Source: Taudactylus pleione
Lineage: Eukaryota > Chordata > Amphibia > Anura > Myobatrachidae
Length of the DNA: 64,000 nt
Direction of reading: 5' to 3'
Assembly: GCA_031769625.1 (NCBI GenBank)
Contig: JAUIMM010000200.1
Location: 53,962,001 to 54,026,000, forward strand
The position numbers were made by a program, and so were the translations under genes. Positions 55,501-58,671 of this stretch are shown piece by piece (positions within the stretch are counted from its first letter, which is position 1; every line of letters begins with the position of its first letter). The notes under the pieces were generated by a model that worked only from the letters and a program-made list of their open reading frames with translations, was not told the origin of the DNA and did not search any database.

Positions 55501-56370
55501 AATGCCAGGGATATAACTTGCAGGGACAGGGGTGCCTGCAACCGCAACATGTTTCCCTTAGTACATAGCAGGGATATTTACATTAAAAATTACTAAGATC
55601 CATTGTAAAACTGCCGCAATTATTAGTACATAGGACCCTAAGAGTCATGTGTAAAATGCAAATTGCATTTGCACCGATTTTGCCCCTGTATTTATTTGGA
55701 ACAGTAAAGAGTTGGGCTATTATATGATGAAAGACAACCGATCCATGGGAAAATACGTACTTTATTAAGCAGCAAAAACTTTTGCCCACACCATAAATAC
55801 ATGTAAACCTATTACCAATATGCAGATAATGGGCTTCAAAAACAAAGTCATTTAATTGAAATGATTGGTAAGTGTGAGGAATGTGCTGTGTAAGCCTTTC
55901 TGTGTCAGGGAAATCTGCTGATTTCCAACAAAAATGAACAAATATTTTCTTTATAGAGAAAAAGAAAACGTACAAAAGGCTCCTACAAAACAAACCATGA
56001 TAAGAAAATAACTGCAGACAAAATGTACATTTTGCACCAAATGCAGAAAGTTTAATAATCTCGTCCTATTCGGATCAGCAGAGACAACAATCCCAGGATT
56101 CAGAAGCAGATGATTGAAACCATGTAACTATGGTAGGTGCTGCACGAATCAGGGCTGCATCATACTACCAAAAGTCACATGCAGCTCCCACACCACTATC
56201 ATATATCTATGTATTAATTGTAGTATTGTAAATGTTATTTAAATATCCAGCCTGAGAGACATCAGTCTTACCTCATTAGGACCTTCCACTTCCACAGAGC
56301 ATCCTCCCTCTGTCCCGTTATTTCCACTGCTGCTCAGATCAATGTTAGTTTTTGCTCCAGTTTCCGTCAT
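1418..56370 (-). CDS. TPCN3: Two-pore segment cation channel, probably TPC3; eight 5' coding exons, gene continues past left edge
   Basis: Eight exons on the minus strand (56272-56370, 37296-37378, 31884-31998, 31376-31504, 31156-31272, 4532-4650, 2095-2196, 1418-1544) join in one open frame of about 297 residues. Every intron inside the window has GT..AG borders and phases agree across all junctions. The product covers the N-terminus and the first six-helix repeat: S1 (residues ~64-90), S2 (~102-115), S3-S4 with RWSRVLRPI, S5 after IRRAFRSIRNTLPEI, the pore loop VTTANSPDVM, and S6 ending in VVYNNYRKHLK. TTAN-PDVM is the signature of two-pore channels of endolysosomal and plasma membranes. 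As I know the family, TPC3 channels are voltage-gated and Na+-selective. The arginine-bearing S4 and the S6 text fit TPC3 better than TPC1 or TPC2, but I could not align them. The second channel repeat lies left of position 1. No stop codon or frameshift is seen, so the gene looks functional. Confidence 0.85.
2095..2196 (-). CDS. TPCN3: TPCN3 coding exon 7 (pore loop and filter)
   Basis: This 102-bp exon (phase 2 at both ends) encodes KLKTAEGEPYFENYLEGVF, then NLYVLVTTANSPDV. The TTAN-PDVM filter of two-pore channel repeat I is complete once the split methionine codon is finished by exon 8. The donor is GTAAGTA. Confidence 0.92.
2197..4531. other. TPCN3 intron 6 with unclassified repeats
   Basis: Segment 2600-2960 is GC-richer than its surroundings and open in several frames, but resembles no protein. 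Segment 3275-3650 contains paired CCGACAGC/GCCGGC-type inverted pieces with a CCCTAACCCTCC-rich middle. It belongs to the same dispersed family as copies at 37985-38170, 58810-59040 and around the 50-kb array. The remainder is plain intron. Confidence 0.45.
4532..4650 (-). CDS. TPCN3: TPCN3 coding exon 6 (S4-S5 linker and S5)
   Basis: This 119-bp exon (phase 0 in, phase 2 out) encodes IRRAFRSIRNTLPEI, then the hydrophobic S5 helix LYVLLLFMFSVLIFSLMALK, then LFGS. The joined junction SRQ/IRRAFR is uninterrupted, which supports splicing across the large intron. The acceptor is TTCTGCAG and the donor GTAAAAG. Confidence 0.9.
4651..5475. other. Start of TPCN3 intron 5 left of the L1; repeat fragment
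   Basis: Around 4905-5165 there is a segment with CATACCTCCCACTTGTCC and a TTGGGAGGTATTG counterpart near 5213-5227, which suggests a short inverted-repeat element. The rest is AT-rich and featureless, up to the L1 target site at 5463-5477. Confidence 0.4.
6013..6759. repeat. Left arm of 747-bp inverted repeat
   Basis: This is the reverse complement of 8389-9135 over its whole length with no net indel (paired positions sum to 15148). I count about two substitutions, near 6467 and 6532. It holds the last 117 codons of L1 ORF2 in the plus orientation, its stop, the A-rich start of the 3'UTR, and about 340 bp of other AT-rich DNA. The outer edge breaks inside the ORF2 sequence and the inner edge breaks in AT-rich DNA. 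Confidence 0.93.
6760..8388. repeat. Spacer of the foldback with two diverged tandem units
   Basis: The spacer contains a direct duplication: about 7187-7500 and about 7627-7910 share CGGCTGTTGCCGCGTGTCAT, CTATATGATGTGGAGATAATG, CCCTACAGGGGGAG and TTTCCCATAGAGGG in the same order. The last motif recurs near 8252. A GAAACGTACGTCGG motif lies at 7171-7185. No protein frame is convincing. It may be an insertion of another mobile element (possibly Penelope-like), but I cannot identify it. Confidence 0.6.
8389..9135. repeat. Right arm of 747-bp inverted repeat
   Basis: This is the partner of 6013-6759. It is continuous with the rest of the L1 ORF2 on its right side, so this is the original copy and the left arm is the inverted duplicate. 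Confidence 0.93.
8790..9408 (-). pseudogene. L1 ORF2 C-terminal region, two frames
   Basis: Segment 9172-9408 encodes a region with CPKCAHLEASLYHCLWDC, the cysteine/histidine cluster typical of the L1 ORF2 C-terminus. A frameshift near 9190 moves the rest into the frame 8790-9200 (GYIPGITRV to the terminal LLQDPPVIYA). The final 117 residues of this frame are repeated, identically, on the opposite strand at 6008-6358, because they lie in the inverted-repeat arms. Confidence 0.8.
9531..10907 (-). pseudogene. L1 ORF2 reverse transcriptase fragment
   Basis: The 458-residue frame begins at the reverse-transcriptase start (LNKSPGPDGF) and carries SYRPITLLN, DAEKAFD, RQGCPLSPLLF and the catalytic FADD (LIAFADDLMLF), then the thumb region with YLGIQLP. 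This order is that of L1-clade non-LTR retrotransposons. The frame is open from the truncation point, so the first methionine is only the first in-frame ATG and not a real start. The upstream endonuclease is absent. The frame ends early at 9531, well short of the C-terminal cysteine region that follows in other frames. Confidence 0.88.
10940..11499. other. Unassigned DNA between L1 and DIRS element
   Basis: The stretch opens with an ACCTGATTCTGAATC-like end of the GGGCCTGATTCAG element family at about 10950. Its partner is not clear. The rest is AT-rich with no recognisable gene. Confidence 0.35.
11707..12069 (-). pseudogene. DIRS tyrosine recombinase C-terminal fragment
   Basis: The frame carries VTAHSTLSVGPSWALRQGAS, then AEQLCKAATWSPLTTFIKFY. 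The pattern is that of the C-terminal catalytic part of DIRS tyrosine recombinases, in which an H-x-x-R motif is followed by a (W)-(x)n-F-x-x-Y segment ending at the nucleophilic tyrosine. The arginine expected after AHST is leucine here, a likely inactivating change. The upstream half of the enzyme is disrupted by a MITE piece at 12120-12235. Confidence 0.75.
13222..13638 (-). pseudogene. DIRS RNase H fragment
   Basis: The 138-residue frame holds LLTTDVSLRGWGAVIG, NILELRAVYTALL, VQSDNATAVAYINHRGG and a C-terminal PGVLNWDADFLSHQ. This gives the acidic series of the RNase H fold as found in DIRS elements: D of TDVS, E of LELRA, D of QSDN and D of NWDADFLS. It follows the reverse transcriptase, as expected. 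Confidence 0.82.
13960..14483 (-). pseudogene. DIRS reverse transcriptase fragment
   Basis: The region carries NLFLILKPNGSHRPILNLK, DIQDAYLHVPI, HQTFLRFAV and FQFQALPFGLA in one frame. The catalytic motif PYLDDLLILAQS lies in another frame (13963-14289). These are the DIRS reverse transcriptase motifs in order. At least one frameshift near 14090 separates the palm motifs, so it is inactive. Confidence 0.82.
14416..15615 (-). pseudogene. DIRS gag-like region
   Basis: Fragments in more than one frame carry VDVRYLVRAVRSVL and LTNFMPEAWETPSK, then (further on) a helical region around 15055-14870 with ATGEQKFLLEQ-like text. These patterns recur in the putative Gag of vertebrate DIRS elements, where the protein is thought to coat element RNA. 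In-frame stops and frameshifts separate the pieces. The assignment rests on remembered family patterns and on its position upstream of the reverse transcriptase. Confidence 0.6.
15621..16119. other. Unassigned DNA right of the DIRS element
   Basis: Segment 15830-15950 contains an inverted pair (AGCCAATCAGGAGCTGCCGCTCCTGATTGGCT) that forms a strong hairpin at about 15872-15905. No coding signal is seen. Confidence 0.4.
16120..16760. repeat. Degenerate G-rich tandem repeats
   Basis: The phrase GGGGCAGTGTGATCTGTGAG and variants (GTGCAGTGTGAGCTGTAAGG, GGCTATGGGGCAGTGTGTG) recur about 20 times with irregular spacing. The minus strand is C-rich and gives long proline-rich frames, which are by-products of the repeat. 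Confidence 0.8.
17299..18437 (+). repeat. 5' LTR of the provirus
   Basis: The 1139-bp repeat begins TGTCGAAACCGT and ends ACGGTATCAATA. These termini form an imperfect inverted repeat, so the ends are TG..TA rather than the usual TG..CA. Candidate signals are a TATAAA at 17893-17898 and an AATAAA at 18026-18031. An earlier AATAAA lies near 17640. Boundaries are fixed by the GGGT duplication and the adjacent primer-binding site. Confidence 0.92.
18440..18457 (+). promoter_or_regulatory. Primer-binding site, tRNA-Pro-like
   Basis: TGGGGGCTC starts two bases after the LTR end, which is the usual spacing. The first nine bases match the 3' end complement of tRNA-Pro; the rest diverges. The assignment to proline is moderate. 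Confidence 0.6.
18458..19408 (+). other. Retroviral leader between primer-binding site and gag
   Basis: About 950 bp without a convincing reading frame. It would contain the packaging and splice-donor signals of the virus, but I cannot place them. Confidence 0.5.
19409..21331 (+). pseudogene. Retroviral gag (matrix, capsid, nucleocapsid), frameshifted
   Basis: The ATG at 19409 gives a protein starting MGA, whose glycine could be myristoylated as in matrix proteins. The first frame runs to 20203 and is rich in glycine and low-complexity sequence near its end. Capsid-like text continues in a second frame to 20420 and returns to the original frame from 20465, so two opposite frameshifts have occurred. 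The nucleocapsid has one zinc knuckle, CFNCNQVGHFRKDC, at about 21160-21201, followed by a UAG at 21329-21331. The stretch 20960-21150 is rich in proline, histidine and threonine. Confidence 0.82.
21402..21929 (+). pseudogene. Retroviral protease
   Basis: The frame carries the aspartic protease active site LVDTGATRS near 21440 and the later LLGTDLL motif. In-frame sequence continues past the gag UAG until about 21398, where a TAA ends that frame. The protease follows in another frame, so one small indel has occurred around 21395-21405. The frame ends at a TAA (21927-21929) directly before the start of the reverse transcriptase, which continues in the same frame. Confidence 0.8.
21945..23507 (+). 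pseudogene. Retroviral reverse transcriptase and start of RNase H
   Basis: The 520-residue frame has the RT fingers and palm motifs (SPIFPVKK, LVQDLRGVNK, WTRLPQGFIDSP) and the catalytic YVDDLL at about 22380. The connection domain follows, then the start of RNase H with FYTDGSC near 23350. The frame is lost in RNase H near 23465, where the protein continues in a different frame. Upstream it is cut off from protease only by the TAA at 21927. The product would copy viral RNA into DNA in the cytoplasm; this copy cannot make it whole. Confidence 0.88.
23466..24561 (+). pseudogene. Retroviral RNase H end and integrase, C-terminus missing
   Basis: The frame resumes RNase H (AELAALRRACELAEGK, IYTDSRYAFGV, NNRADEAAKWA) and then integrase. 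Integrase shows the zinc-binding H-x3-H..C-x2-C (HGLTH and CLTC) and the DDE core: D in QIDFIQL, D in ESDRGTHF and E in KVERVNG, the last two spaced as in retroviruses. The protein stops 25 codons after the last catalytic residue, just where sequence of unknown origin begins, so the DNA-binding C-terminal domain is gone. Confidence 0.85.
24562..25555 (+). other. Non-coding stretch in place of integrase end and env SU
   Basis: No frame here resembles an envelope surface unit. A 61-bp direct repeat lies at 24884-24944 and 25036-25096, sharing GCCCTTTGAGGGGGTTACC and ATATATACGGTACCC. The right half (25190-25550) is GC-richer. It may be an inserted foreign element with an accompanying deletion. 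I could not find its target duplication. Confidence 0.55.
25556..26392 (+). pseudogene. Retroviral env transmembrane subunit remnant
   Basis: The 202-residue frame has a heptad-like region, then an ectodomain loop with a cysteine followed about ten residues later by a CC pair, and a tryptophan-rich membrane-proximal stretch. It ends at a TGA (26162-26164). In the same frame beyond that stop lie a long hydrophobic membrane segment and a short tail to 26392. SU, signal peptide and, apparently, the cleavage site and fusion peptide are missing. The first ATG is not a biological start. It is recognisable as a TM protein by layout rather than by close family match. Confidence 0.7.
26393..27077 (+). 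other. Proviral 3' non-coding region and polypurine tract
   Basis: About 670 bp lie between env and the 3' LTR. The purine-rich AAAGGGTGG at 27067-27075 abuts the LTR and is the likely plus-strand primer. No accessory gene is visible. Confidence 0.6.
27078..28244 (+). repeat. 3' LTR of the provirus
   Basis: The 1167-bp copy matches the 5' LTR except for about eight substitutions, a 26-bp extra segment at about 27136-27161 and a 2-bp indel near 27330. The extra segment contains a small hairpin (GGACGAT / ATCGTCC). It is followed by the GGGT target duplicate. Confidence 0.92.
28249..29174. other. Intronic DNA right of the provirus
   Basis: GC-richer DNA (28250-28850) that is pyrimidine-rich with many CTGCT/CCTCCT runs, then ordinary sequence. 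Nothing recognisable as a gene. Confidence 0.4.
29175..29245. repeat. (TATC)n/(TA)n microsatellite
   Basis: Imperfect CTAT and TA repeats occupy about 60 bp. Confidence 0.9.
29250..30170 (+). mobile_element. DIRS terminus fragment in opposite orientation
   Basis: The last part (about 30010-30150) matches, in reverse, the terminus of the DIRS element at 11500-11640. Shared phrases include GCCTGTGGCTGG, GCTGGGAGCTC, AAAGCTTTGCTGTTTGGTGC and CTATATATCCCAAGGTAATTCC. The sequence before it (29250-29930) has no recombinase frame, so this may be a non-autonomous relative or a rearranged copy. Confidence 0.6.
30171..31155. other. TPCN3 intron 5 segment next to exon 5; unclassified repeats
   Basis: Segment 30355-30760 is GC-rich, contains AT runs around 30460-30480, and is probably another short element. 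No protein similarity is visible. Confidence 0.35.
31156..31272 (-). CDS. TPCN3: TPCN3 coding exon 5 (S3-S4 voltage-sensor segment)
   Basis: This 117-bp exon, in phase 0 at both ends, encodes LNLVDLIIYGSLS, then IRWSRVLRPIYLVNFAESRQ. The arginines in the RWSRVLR stretch form the S4 of repeat I. The acceptor follows a pyrimidine tract (TCTTCTGTTGGACAG) and the donor is GTAACA. The next intron is the 26.5-kb one that holds the L1, the DIRS element and the provirus. Confidence 0.9.
31376..31504 (-). CDS. TPCN3: TPCN3 coding exon 4 (S2 helix)
   Basis: This 129-bp exon, in phase 0 at both ends, encodes ATSIVEIFCLMAFFGRLVHFG, then KVTPRTIFWKDTKN, then the start of S3. The (L/S)VE(I/L)FCL pattern marks S2 of the first channel repeat. 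The splice sites are TTGCAG and GTAAGT. Confidence 0.87.
31884..31998 (-). CDS. TPCN3: TPCN3 coding exon 3 (S1 helix)
   Basis: This 115-bp exon begins in phase 2 and encodes LYYFYNHWVMQ, then a hydrophobic helix (VATYICIIVDLGLALF), then EEPAIYPLPF. The FEEPA motif after S1 is typical of two-pore channels. The donor is GTAAGTATG and the acceptor GTTTTGCAG. Confidence 0.88.
32279..32530. repeat. 28-bp minisatellite
   Basis: About nine copies of a 28-31-bp unit (GGGCATTGTGTATAAGGGGC plus ACTACTGT, with ACTACTACAGT variants) run head to tail. Confidence 0.92.
32560..32670. repeat. 30-bp minisatellite, second array
   Basis: Three copies of a 30-bp unit (GGTGTAATGTGAATCAGGGG plus TACTATGTGT) follow the first array and share its GGGGCAC/GGGGTAC core. 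The second array probably grew from a variant of the first. Confidence 0.85.
32847..34066 (+). repeat. Possible solo LTR related to the provirus
   Basis: The segment begins TGTCGAAGCTG, close to the provirus LTR start, and carries GCGCCATTTT-like repeats, a GTTGGAACC motif and a terminal TCTAATATTG, all of which occur in the same order in that LTR. It is flanked by a possible 4-bp duplication ACAG (32843-32846, 34067-34070). Similarity is patchy and the ends are tentative. A short frame inside (33479-33724) has no recognisable identity. Confidence 0.4.
34220..34744. mobile_element. MITE of the GGGCCTGATTCAG family
   Basis: Terminal inverted repeats of about 35 bp (GGGCCTGATTCAG.. and ..TGCATCAGGCCC) are flanked by TCA on both sides (34217-34219, 34745-34747). 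It has no coding capacity. A 3-bp duplication suggests a PIF/Harbinger-like transposase. Confidence 0.75.
34993..35440. repeat. Composite foldback: large palindrome flanked by two small hairpins
   Basis: A 146-bp near-perfect palindrome (35145-35290, arms about 70 bp) is flanked by two copies of a GCAAAGGACAGCTCT hairpin (34993-35029 and 35401-35437). The flanking text (GGATGCATGACGGAAAATGC versus GGTATGTATGACAGTAAATGC) is also repeated in direct orientation. This looks like a foldback element or a palindrome amplified within a repeat unit. Confidence 0.8.
35441..37295. other. TPCN3 intron 2 with short repeats
   Basis: Segment 35545-35770 contains AGCGAAACGCATCAG and GGTGAAACGGTCTGG motifs resembling the ends of Penelope-like elements. 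Segment 36080-36245 is half of a GTGTGTACTCAGCATTAG-type MITE. Segment 36840-37215 is a GC-rich repeat (GGCAGCCAGGTCGG..GGCAAGTATGG) with a second copy at 52865-53435. No gene is seen. Confidence 0.4.
37296..37378 (-). CDS. TPCN3: TPCN3 coding exon 2
   Basis: This 83-bp exon (phase 0 in, phase 2 out) encodes NLLLAAAYVYDAQYNRN and continues to SPHAIR. It is the cytosolic segment just before S1, which in two-pore channels carries the conserved AA-(F/Y)V-DA pattern. The acceptor is CTTTCTCAG and the donor GTGAGT. Confidence 0.85.
37379..40650. other. TPCN3 intron 1, left part: short repeats only
   Basis: Segment 37980-38170 is a copy of the family with GGCGCCGG ends and a GGGTTAGGCACTAAG core. 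Segment 38607-39095 starts with GGGCCTGATACAG and may end near ATCAGGTCC. Segment 39460-39770 is rich in ATCGTTCAAT/ATCGTT motifs typical of the GGTGCATACAC MITEs. No coding region is supported. Confidence 0.45.
40655..41175 (-). mobile_element. DIRS internal fragment (RNase H to recombinase interval)
   Basis: The sequence parallels 12640-12990 of the other DIRS element in the same orientation. Shared phrases include AAGCC..AC..AGG.AGC, GCCGTCAAAGC and a GGACCTTGA/GGGCCCTG segment followed by AACAGGTCC. It has no termini and no open frame. Confidence 0.5.
42088..43036 (+). pseudogene. L1 ORF1 protein, one frameshift
   Basis: The first frame (42088-42621) gives a basic N-terminus, then a coiled-coil region (about residues 85-150) and the start of the RNA-recognition domain with RRNNLRLVGLP. 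A frameshift near 42610 moves the rest into the frame 42614-43036, which carries ERAHRLGPV and RPRVVIFK of the RRM/C-terminal domain. L1 ORF1 proteins trimerise through the coil and coat element RNA. Confidence 0.85.
43562..44280 (+). pseudogene. L1 ORF2 endonuclease domain
   Basis: Pieces in successive frames carry NIGSWNLGGLQSPIKRK, MFQETHL, YKICNVYAPN, VGGDFNI and ISDHALI. These are the APE-type endonuclease motifs in order, with the catalytic E of QETHL, D and N of GDFN, and the SDH triad all present. Frameshifts near 43750 and 44150 and a TAG near 44207 break the domain. Confidence 0.87.
44372..46346 (+). pseudogene. L1 ORF2 reverse transcriptase
   Basis: Segment 44372-44935 covers the region between endonuclease and reverse transcriptase. 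Segment 45033-45596 holds SYRPISLLNSDYK, DAEKAFDLLTWDHLF and RQGCPLSPLLFALALEP. Segment 45636-46346 holds the catalytic FADDMMLF, then KYLGIYIP and the thumb. The KAPGPDGLT motif lies between frames at about 44955. A TAA at 44933, a frameshift near 45030 and a TAG at 45594 interrupt it. Confidence 0.88.
46434..47907. mobile_element. Probable solo LTR (Ty3/Gypsy-like) inside L1 ORF2
   Basis: The insert begins TGTCACAATCC and ends CATCTGCA, so it has TG..CA termini. It is flanked by CCTAT (46429-46433) and CCTTT (47908-47912), a 5-bp duplication with one mismatch. A TATATAG lies near 46771. L1 ORF2 text resumes right after it. No primer-binding site or coding region follows, so only the LTR is left. 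The second half of the element is a tandem array. Confidence 0.6.
46930..47760. repeat. 49-bp minisatellite inside the solo LTR
   Basis: About eleven copies of a 49-bp unit (AGCCACCCAGCTACCAGCGT, then CTACCCACGGCTATCCAG, then CCGCTCCACGT) run from about 47200. Older and longer variants (GCTCCCAGGCCGCTCCAAGT, then AGCTTCCACGCTACCA) precede them. Unit-to-unit changes are mostly single bases, so expansion was recent. Confidence 0.9.
47966..48616 (+). pseudogene. L1 ORF2 C-terminal region
   Basis: The 216-residue frame begins MYLQVRHFIQ and has the cysteine/histidine cluster CVKCKASKATFWHNIWEC. It ends in LLTTIVTIAKKAILINWTVK, the same layout as the C-terminus of the minus-strand L1 at 8790-9408. 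It is open, but cut off from the rest of ORF2 by the LTR insert. Confidence 0.82.
49577..49965. mobile_element. MITE with CATACTTGCCTAC ends
   Basis: Inverted ends CATACTTGCCTAC and GTTGGCAAGTATG enclose 390 bp, with inner copies of the CAGGGAGATTG motif. The same ends recur at about 37205 and 53125-53430. Confidence 0.6.
50018..50710. repeat. Telomere-like 30-bp minisatellite
   Basis: About twenty head-to-tail copies of a 30-bp unit (ATTAGGGTTAGGCTGCGGGA plus TGGAAGGGAC), some shortened to 24 bp by lacking GACATT, contain one to two TTAGGG telomere hexamers each. The right end decays into variants. Because the unit is a multiple of three and stop-free, both strands give long repetitive frames that are not genes. 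Confidence 0.95.
51106..51389. mobile_element. MITE with TGGTGC(A/G)TA..TATGCA.CA ends
   Basis: The 284-bp element has inverted ends TGGTGCGTATACACGGTAC and GTACCGTGTGTATGCAGCA. TTA duplicates lie at 51103-51105 and 51390-51392. It sits inside the GGGTTAG-rich sequence, whose text resumes after it. Confidence 0.85.
51754..52390. mobile_element. hAT-like MITE interrupted by another MITE
   Basis: Ends CACAGGTTCTCAAACTC and GAGTTTGAGAACCACTG are inverted and are flanked by the 8-bp duplicate GGTTAGAA (51746-51753, 52391-52398), the hallmark of hAT elements. An intact 166-bp relative is at 58498-58663. The extra length is the insertion at 51931-52372. Confidence 0.92.
51931..52372. mobile_element. 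GGGCCTGATTCAG-family MITE nested in the hAT MITE
   Basis: The 442-bp insert has ends GGGCCTGATTCAGA and TCTGAATCAGGGCC and AGA on both sides (51928-51930, 52373-52375). The uninterrupted relative at 58498-58663 shows the empty site (GAGGACCGAGTTTGAG). Internally it is made of several inverted segments. Confidence 0.9.
52865..53435. mobile_element. GC-rich short element with nested hAT-like MITE
   Basis: The outer element resembles 36840-37215 (GCAGCCAGGTCGGC.. to GGGAGGGTAGGCA..AGTATG). It is split by a 248-bp hAT-like MITE. Confidence 0.55.
53171..53418. mobile_element. hAT-like MITE (CAGAGCCGTAACTAG ends)
   Basis: Ends CAGAGCCGTAACTAG and CTAGTTACGGCCCTG are inverted. Flanks GTAGGCAG and GTAGGAAA look like a worn 8-bp duplication; the host family reads GTAGGCAA at that point. 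Confidence 0.78.
53436..56271. other. TPCN3 intron 1, right part: nested MITEs
   Basis: Segment 54240-55213 has ends TTAGGTACACACTATA and TATAGTGTGTATCTAG and encloses a second element (54430-54770, GCTGGCCATACACAG to CAGTGTATGGCCACC). A near-perfect palindrome GGAAGCTGACACTGTGCG/.. lies at 55270-55307. The remaining sequence up to exon 1 is AT-rich without genes. Confidence 0.5.
56272..56370 (-). CDS. TPCN3: TPCN3 coding exon 1 (N-terminus)
   Basis: The ATG is at 56368-56370, followed by 33 codons and a GTAAGA donor after GPNE. The segment is polar and acidic, with no membrane helix, as expected for the cytosolic N-terminus. The start is chosen because this is the only exon-like segment upstream that ends in phase 0 to meet exon 2, and because MTETGAK opens directly on the ATG. 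The link to exon 2 across 18.9 kb is inferred from phase and family layout, so this is the least certain exon. Confidence 0.65.
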
Positions 56371-57300
56371 TGTTGTAAACAGGTGAAAGAAATGTACGAT
56401 GAAGTGTGTAACCAAAGCTTGTTGTGTGTGACAGCCCTGCCCGCCAGTAACTATATCACTGCTGCTCCCTATGCACTAAGCAGCACAGAGCTGTTCCCCT
56501 CCTGCAGGATGATGAGCTGGAGTTTGGAATGGGGTCATGTGACCGAACGGAAACAGCTCAGCAAGAATGAGGGAATAGCTCAAGTTTCACCTTCCGCAGT
56601 AGATGATGGACAGAAGATGGATGTCTGTTGTAAGATAATAAACATAAGGTATTGTTTTGCAGCTACACAACTGTTGAGTTGTGTGGTCTGCTCTGCTTGT
56701 GCAGTGGCATCGGGAAAACTAGATGGGATGTTCAGCTGCACGCTGTATAGCGGACGTCAGTGCTCACTGCAACCCTCTGCTATATGGGAGCAGCGGACTT
56801 GTGTACATTATATGCAGACAACACTACTAATCTTCATCAACTACAGCCGGGGACTTTATTATGCAACCGATGAATTAGGCGTCATCTGTGGGCACTTTTA
56901 TAAGAGTGGAAGCCACCATAGAGGTGAATCGTCTTCCCTGCCGGGTTCCTAATGATTCTGGATGTTTATTATTAATTTGTCTGTATATGTCTGCTGTTTC
57001 CAAACAAGCATCAATATAAGGAGCACCTATTCTTTTTTTCACAGATTGACCTTTATTCAATATACACGTTGGATATTGGCTGCACAAGAAAATAAATTGC
57101 TGGACATTATAGGATTACTGAATTGACTTTTTTTTTTCCTATTCTTATTGCTACTACCTTTCTTTAATAGAAATTATTGGTAATATATTTATAAATTGAA
57201 ACTTGTACTGTTGCAACAGTGTTTTTCTATTTTGCTTGTTTCATTGTATTAAAAACAGTTAGGTGTTGTTGTTTTTTTTAAACCAATTTATTTATCTAAC
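56371..57300 (-). promoter_or_regulatory. Presumed TPCN3 5'UTR and promoter region
   Basis: The DNA directly upstream of the start codon is not obviously repetitive up to about 57130. It contains GTCATGTGAC at 56534-56543, a one-base variant of the lysosomal CLEAR motif GTCACGTGAC. No TATA box or CpG island stands out. The transcription start cannot be placed. Confidence 0.4.
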
Positions 57301-57471
57301 TTTATAGGTGCATACACACACAGCGATTTTTTGAACGATTATCAATAACGATATCGTTCAATCATTGAAAAAAATCGTTCACGCTCTGAGTTAAAACAAT
57401 GAACGATTATCGATCATGCGCGTTCATGTTTGTAGTTCAGTCAGACTGACCAACTCAACGATTTTCAGTAA

Positions 57472-57733
57472 TGGTGCATACACGGTCAGATTTTTCTTCA
57501 GATCTGAATGATAATGATTGAAAAAATCGTTCAATCGTTCATATCTGAAGGAAAATCTGACATAGATGACATGTCTGAACGATGCGCGTTCCCGATGTTC
57601 AGATAACGATCTGATGTGTTTGCAGTCAGACTTGGACGATTCCATTCATTTTAATGCAGTCAGAAATTGTTCAAATCGTTGGTAAAATCGTTTATCTGAC
57701 ACATCTGACAAATCTGACCGTGTGTATGCACCA
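57472..57733. mobile_element. MITE with TGGTGCATACAC ends
   Basis: The ends TGGTGCATACACGGTCAGA and TCTGACCGTGTGTATGCACCA are inverted repeats flanked by TAA (57469-57471, 57734-57736). It probably lies within an older relative that starts at 57308 (GGTGCATACACACAC). Confidence 0.85.
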
Positions 57734-57921
57734 TAAGGGAATATGCAAAAATCGTTTGTAGTTCAAAAAAATCATTCATTACATTTAGTAAATGAACGAT
57801 TTTAGTAAACGATTTTCGTTAATTTTTCCCCTGAAAAAATTAACGCAAATCGTTTACTAAAATCGTTCATTTACTAAATCCTTGTGTGTGTATGGAACTT
57901 GATTGTTTTTTGCTTTGAAAC

Positions 57922-58490
57922 TAGTGCTCGATTCAGTCCCATTCGCTAGATGCGTTTGCACACAGCGAAATTATGCAAATCTGTGATCGCATGGCAAGGC
58001 ATTAGCACGCCCATTATGTCTTGGCGTGCGATCGCGGTGTGTATGTAGATGCCTACCAGCCTGTCTTAAGACGCCCACTTATACACGTTATCTCCAGGAT
58101 GTGTATGTAACCATTGGTACCATCGGAAGCGTACGCAGCACTTGGCTGACCATACCCTGCCGCAAGCACTGCAAGTGCTTCAGTATATAAATCAACCAGG
58201 TGACCTGTACTATGACGCTGCGTCTTAATAATGCACGCCTCTGAAATAGTGTTAAGACGCTCAGGCACGCCTGCGTTCGCACCACCACACCCCCGTTTCT
58301 ATCGACCATCCCCTGTCACCGCCCACAAATGGCTCGTCCTGTCACTCATTCTAGCGAGGTGGCTATGCTCAGCGAACGCTCCCCGATCGCATGGACTAGT
58401 TCGCGCACTGCGAAGCATTTGCATGCGAACATTGCAAACATCGGCAGGCTGCGTGCGAACGCAGCCTACTGAGTGGGTCTGAATCGGGCC
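57922..58490. mobile_element. Older GGGCCTGATTCAG-family MITE
   Basis: Diverged ends GTGCTCGATTCAGTCCC and GGGTCTGAATCGGGCC enclose about 565 bp with many GCGATCGC/TGCGAACGC motifs. Its right end lies against the next MITE's duplication. Confidence 0.6.
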
Positions 58491-58497
58491 TCTAGAC

Positions 58498-58663
58498 CAC
58501 AGGTTCTCAAACTCGGTCCTCACAATCACAAGTGTAATAATTAGCTTCACCTGTGGATCTTTCAAAATGTGTCAGTGAGTAATGAGTACACCTGTGCACG
58601 TGCTGGGTGACCTGGAAAATGTGACCTGTGTGGGGTCCTGAGGACCGAGTTTGAGAAACACTG
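58498..58663. mobile_element. Intact hAT-like MITE
   Basis: The 166-bp element has ends CACAGGTTCTCAAACTC and GAGTTTGAGAAACACTG. The exact 8-bp duplicate CTCTAGAC flanks it (58490-58497, 58664-58671). Confidence 0.93.
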
Positions 58664-58671
58664 CTCTAGAC

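Noticed and set aside
56383..56952. 189-residue plus-strand frame opposite the TPCN3 5' region
   Set aside because: It resembles no known protein and overlaps the antisense of the presumed promoter and 5'UTR; length alone is not enough.
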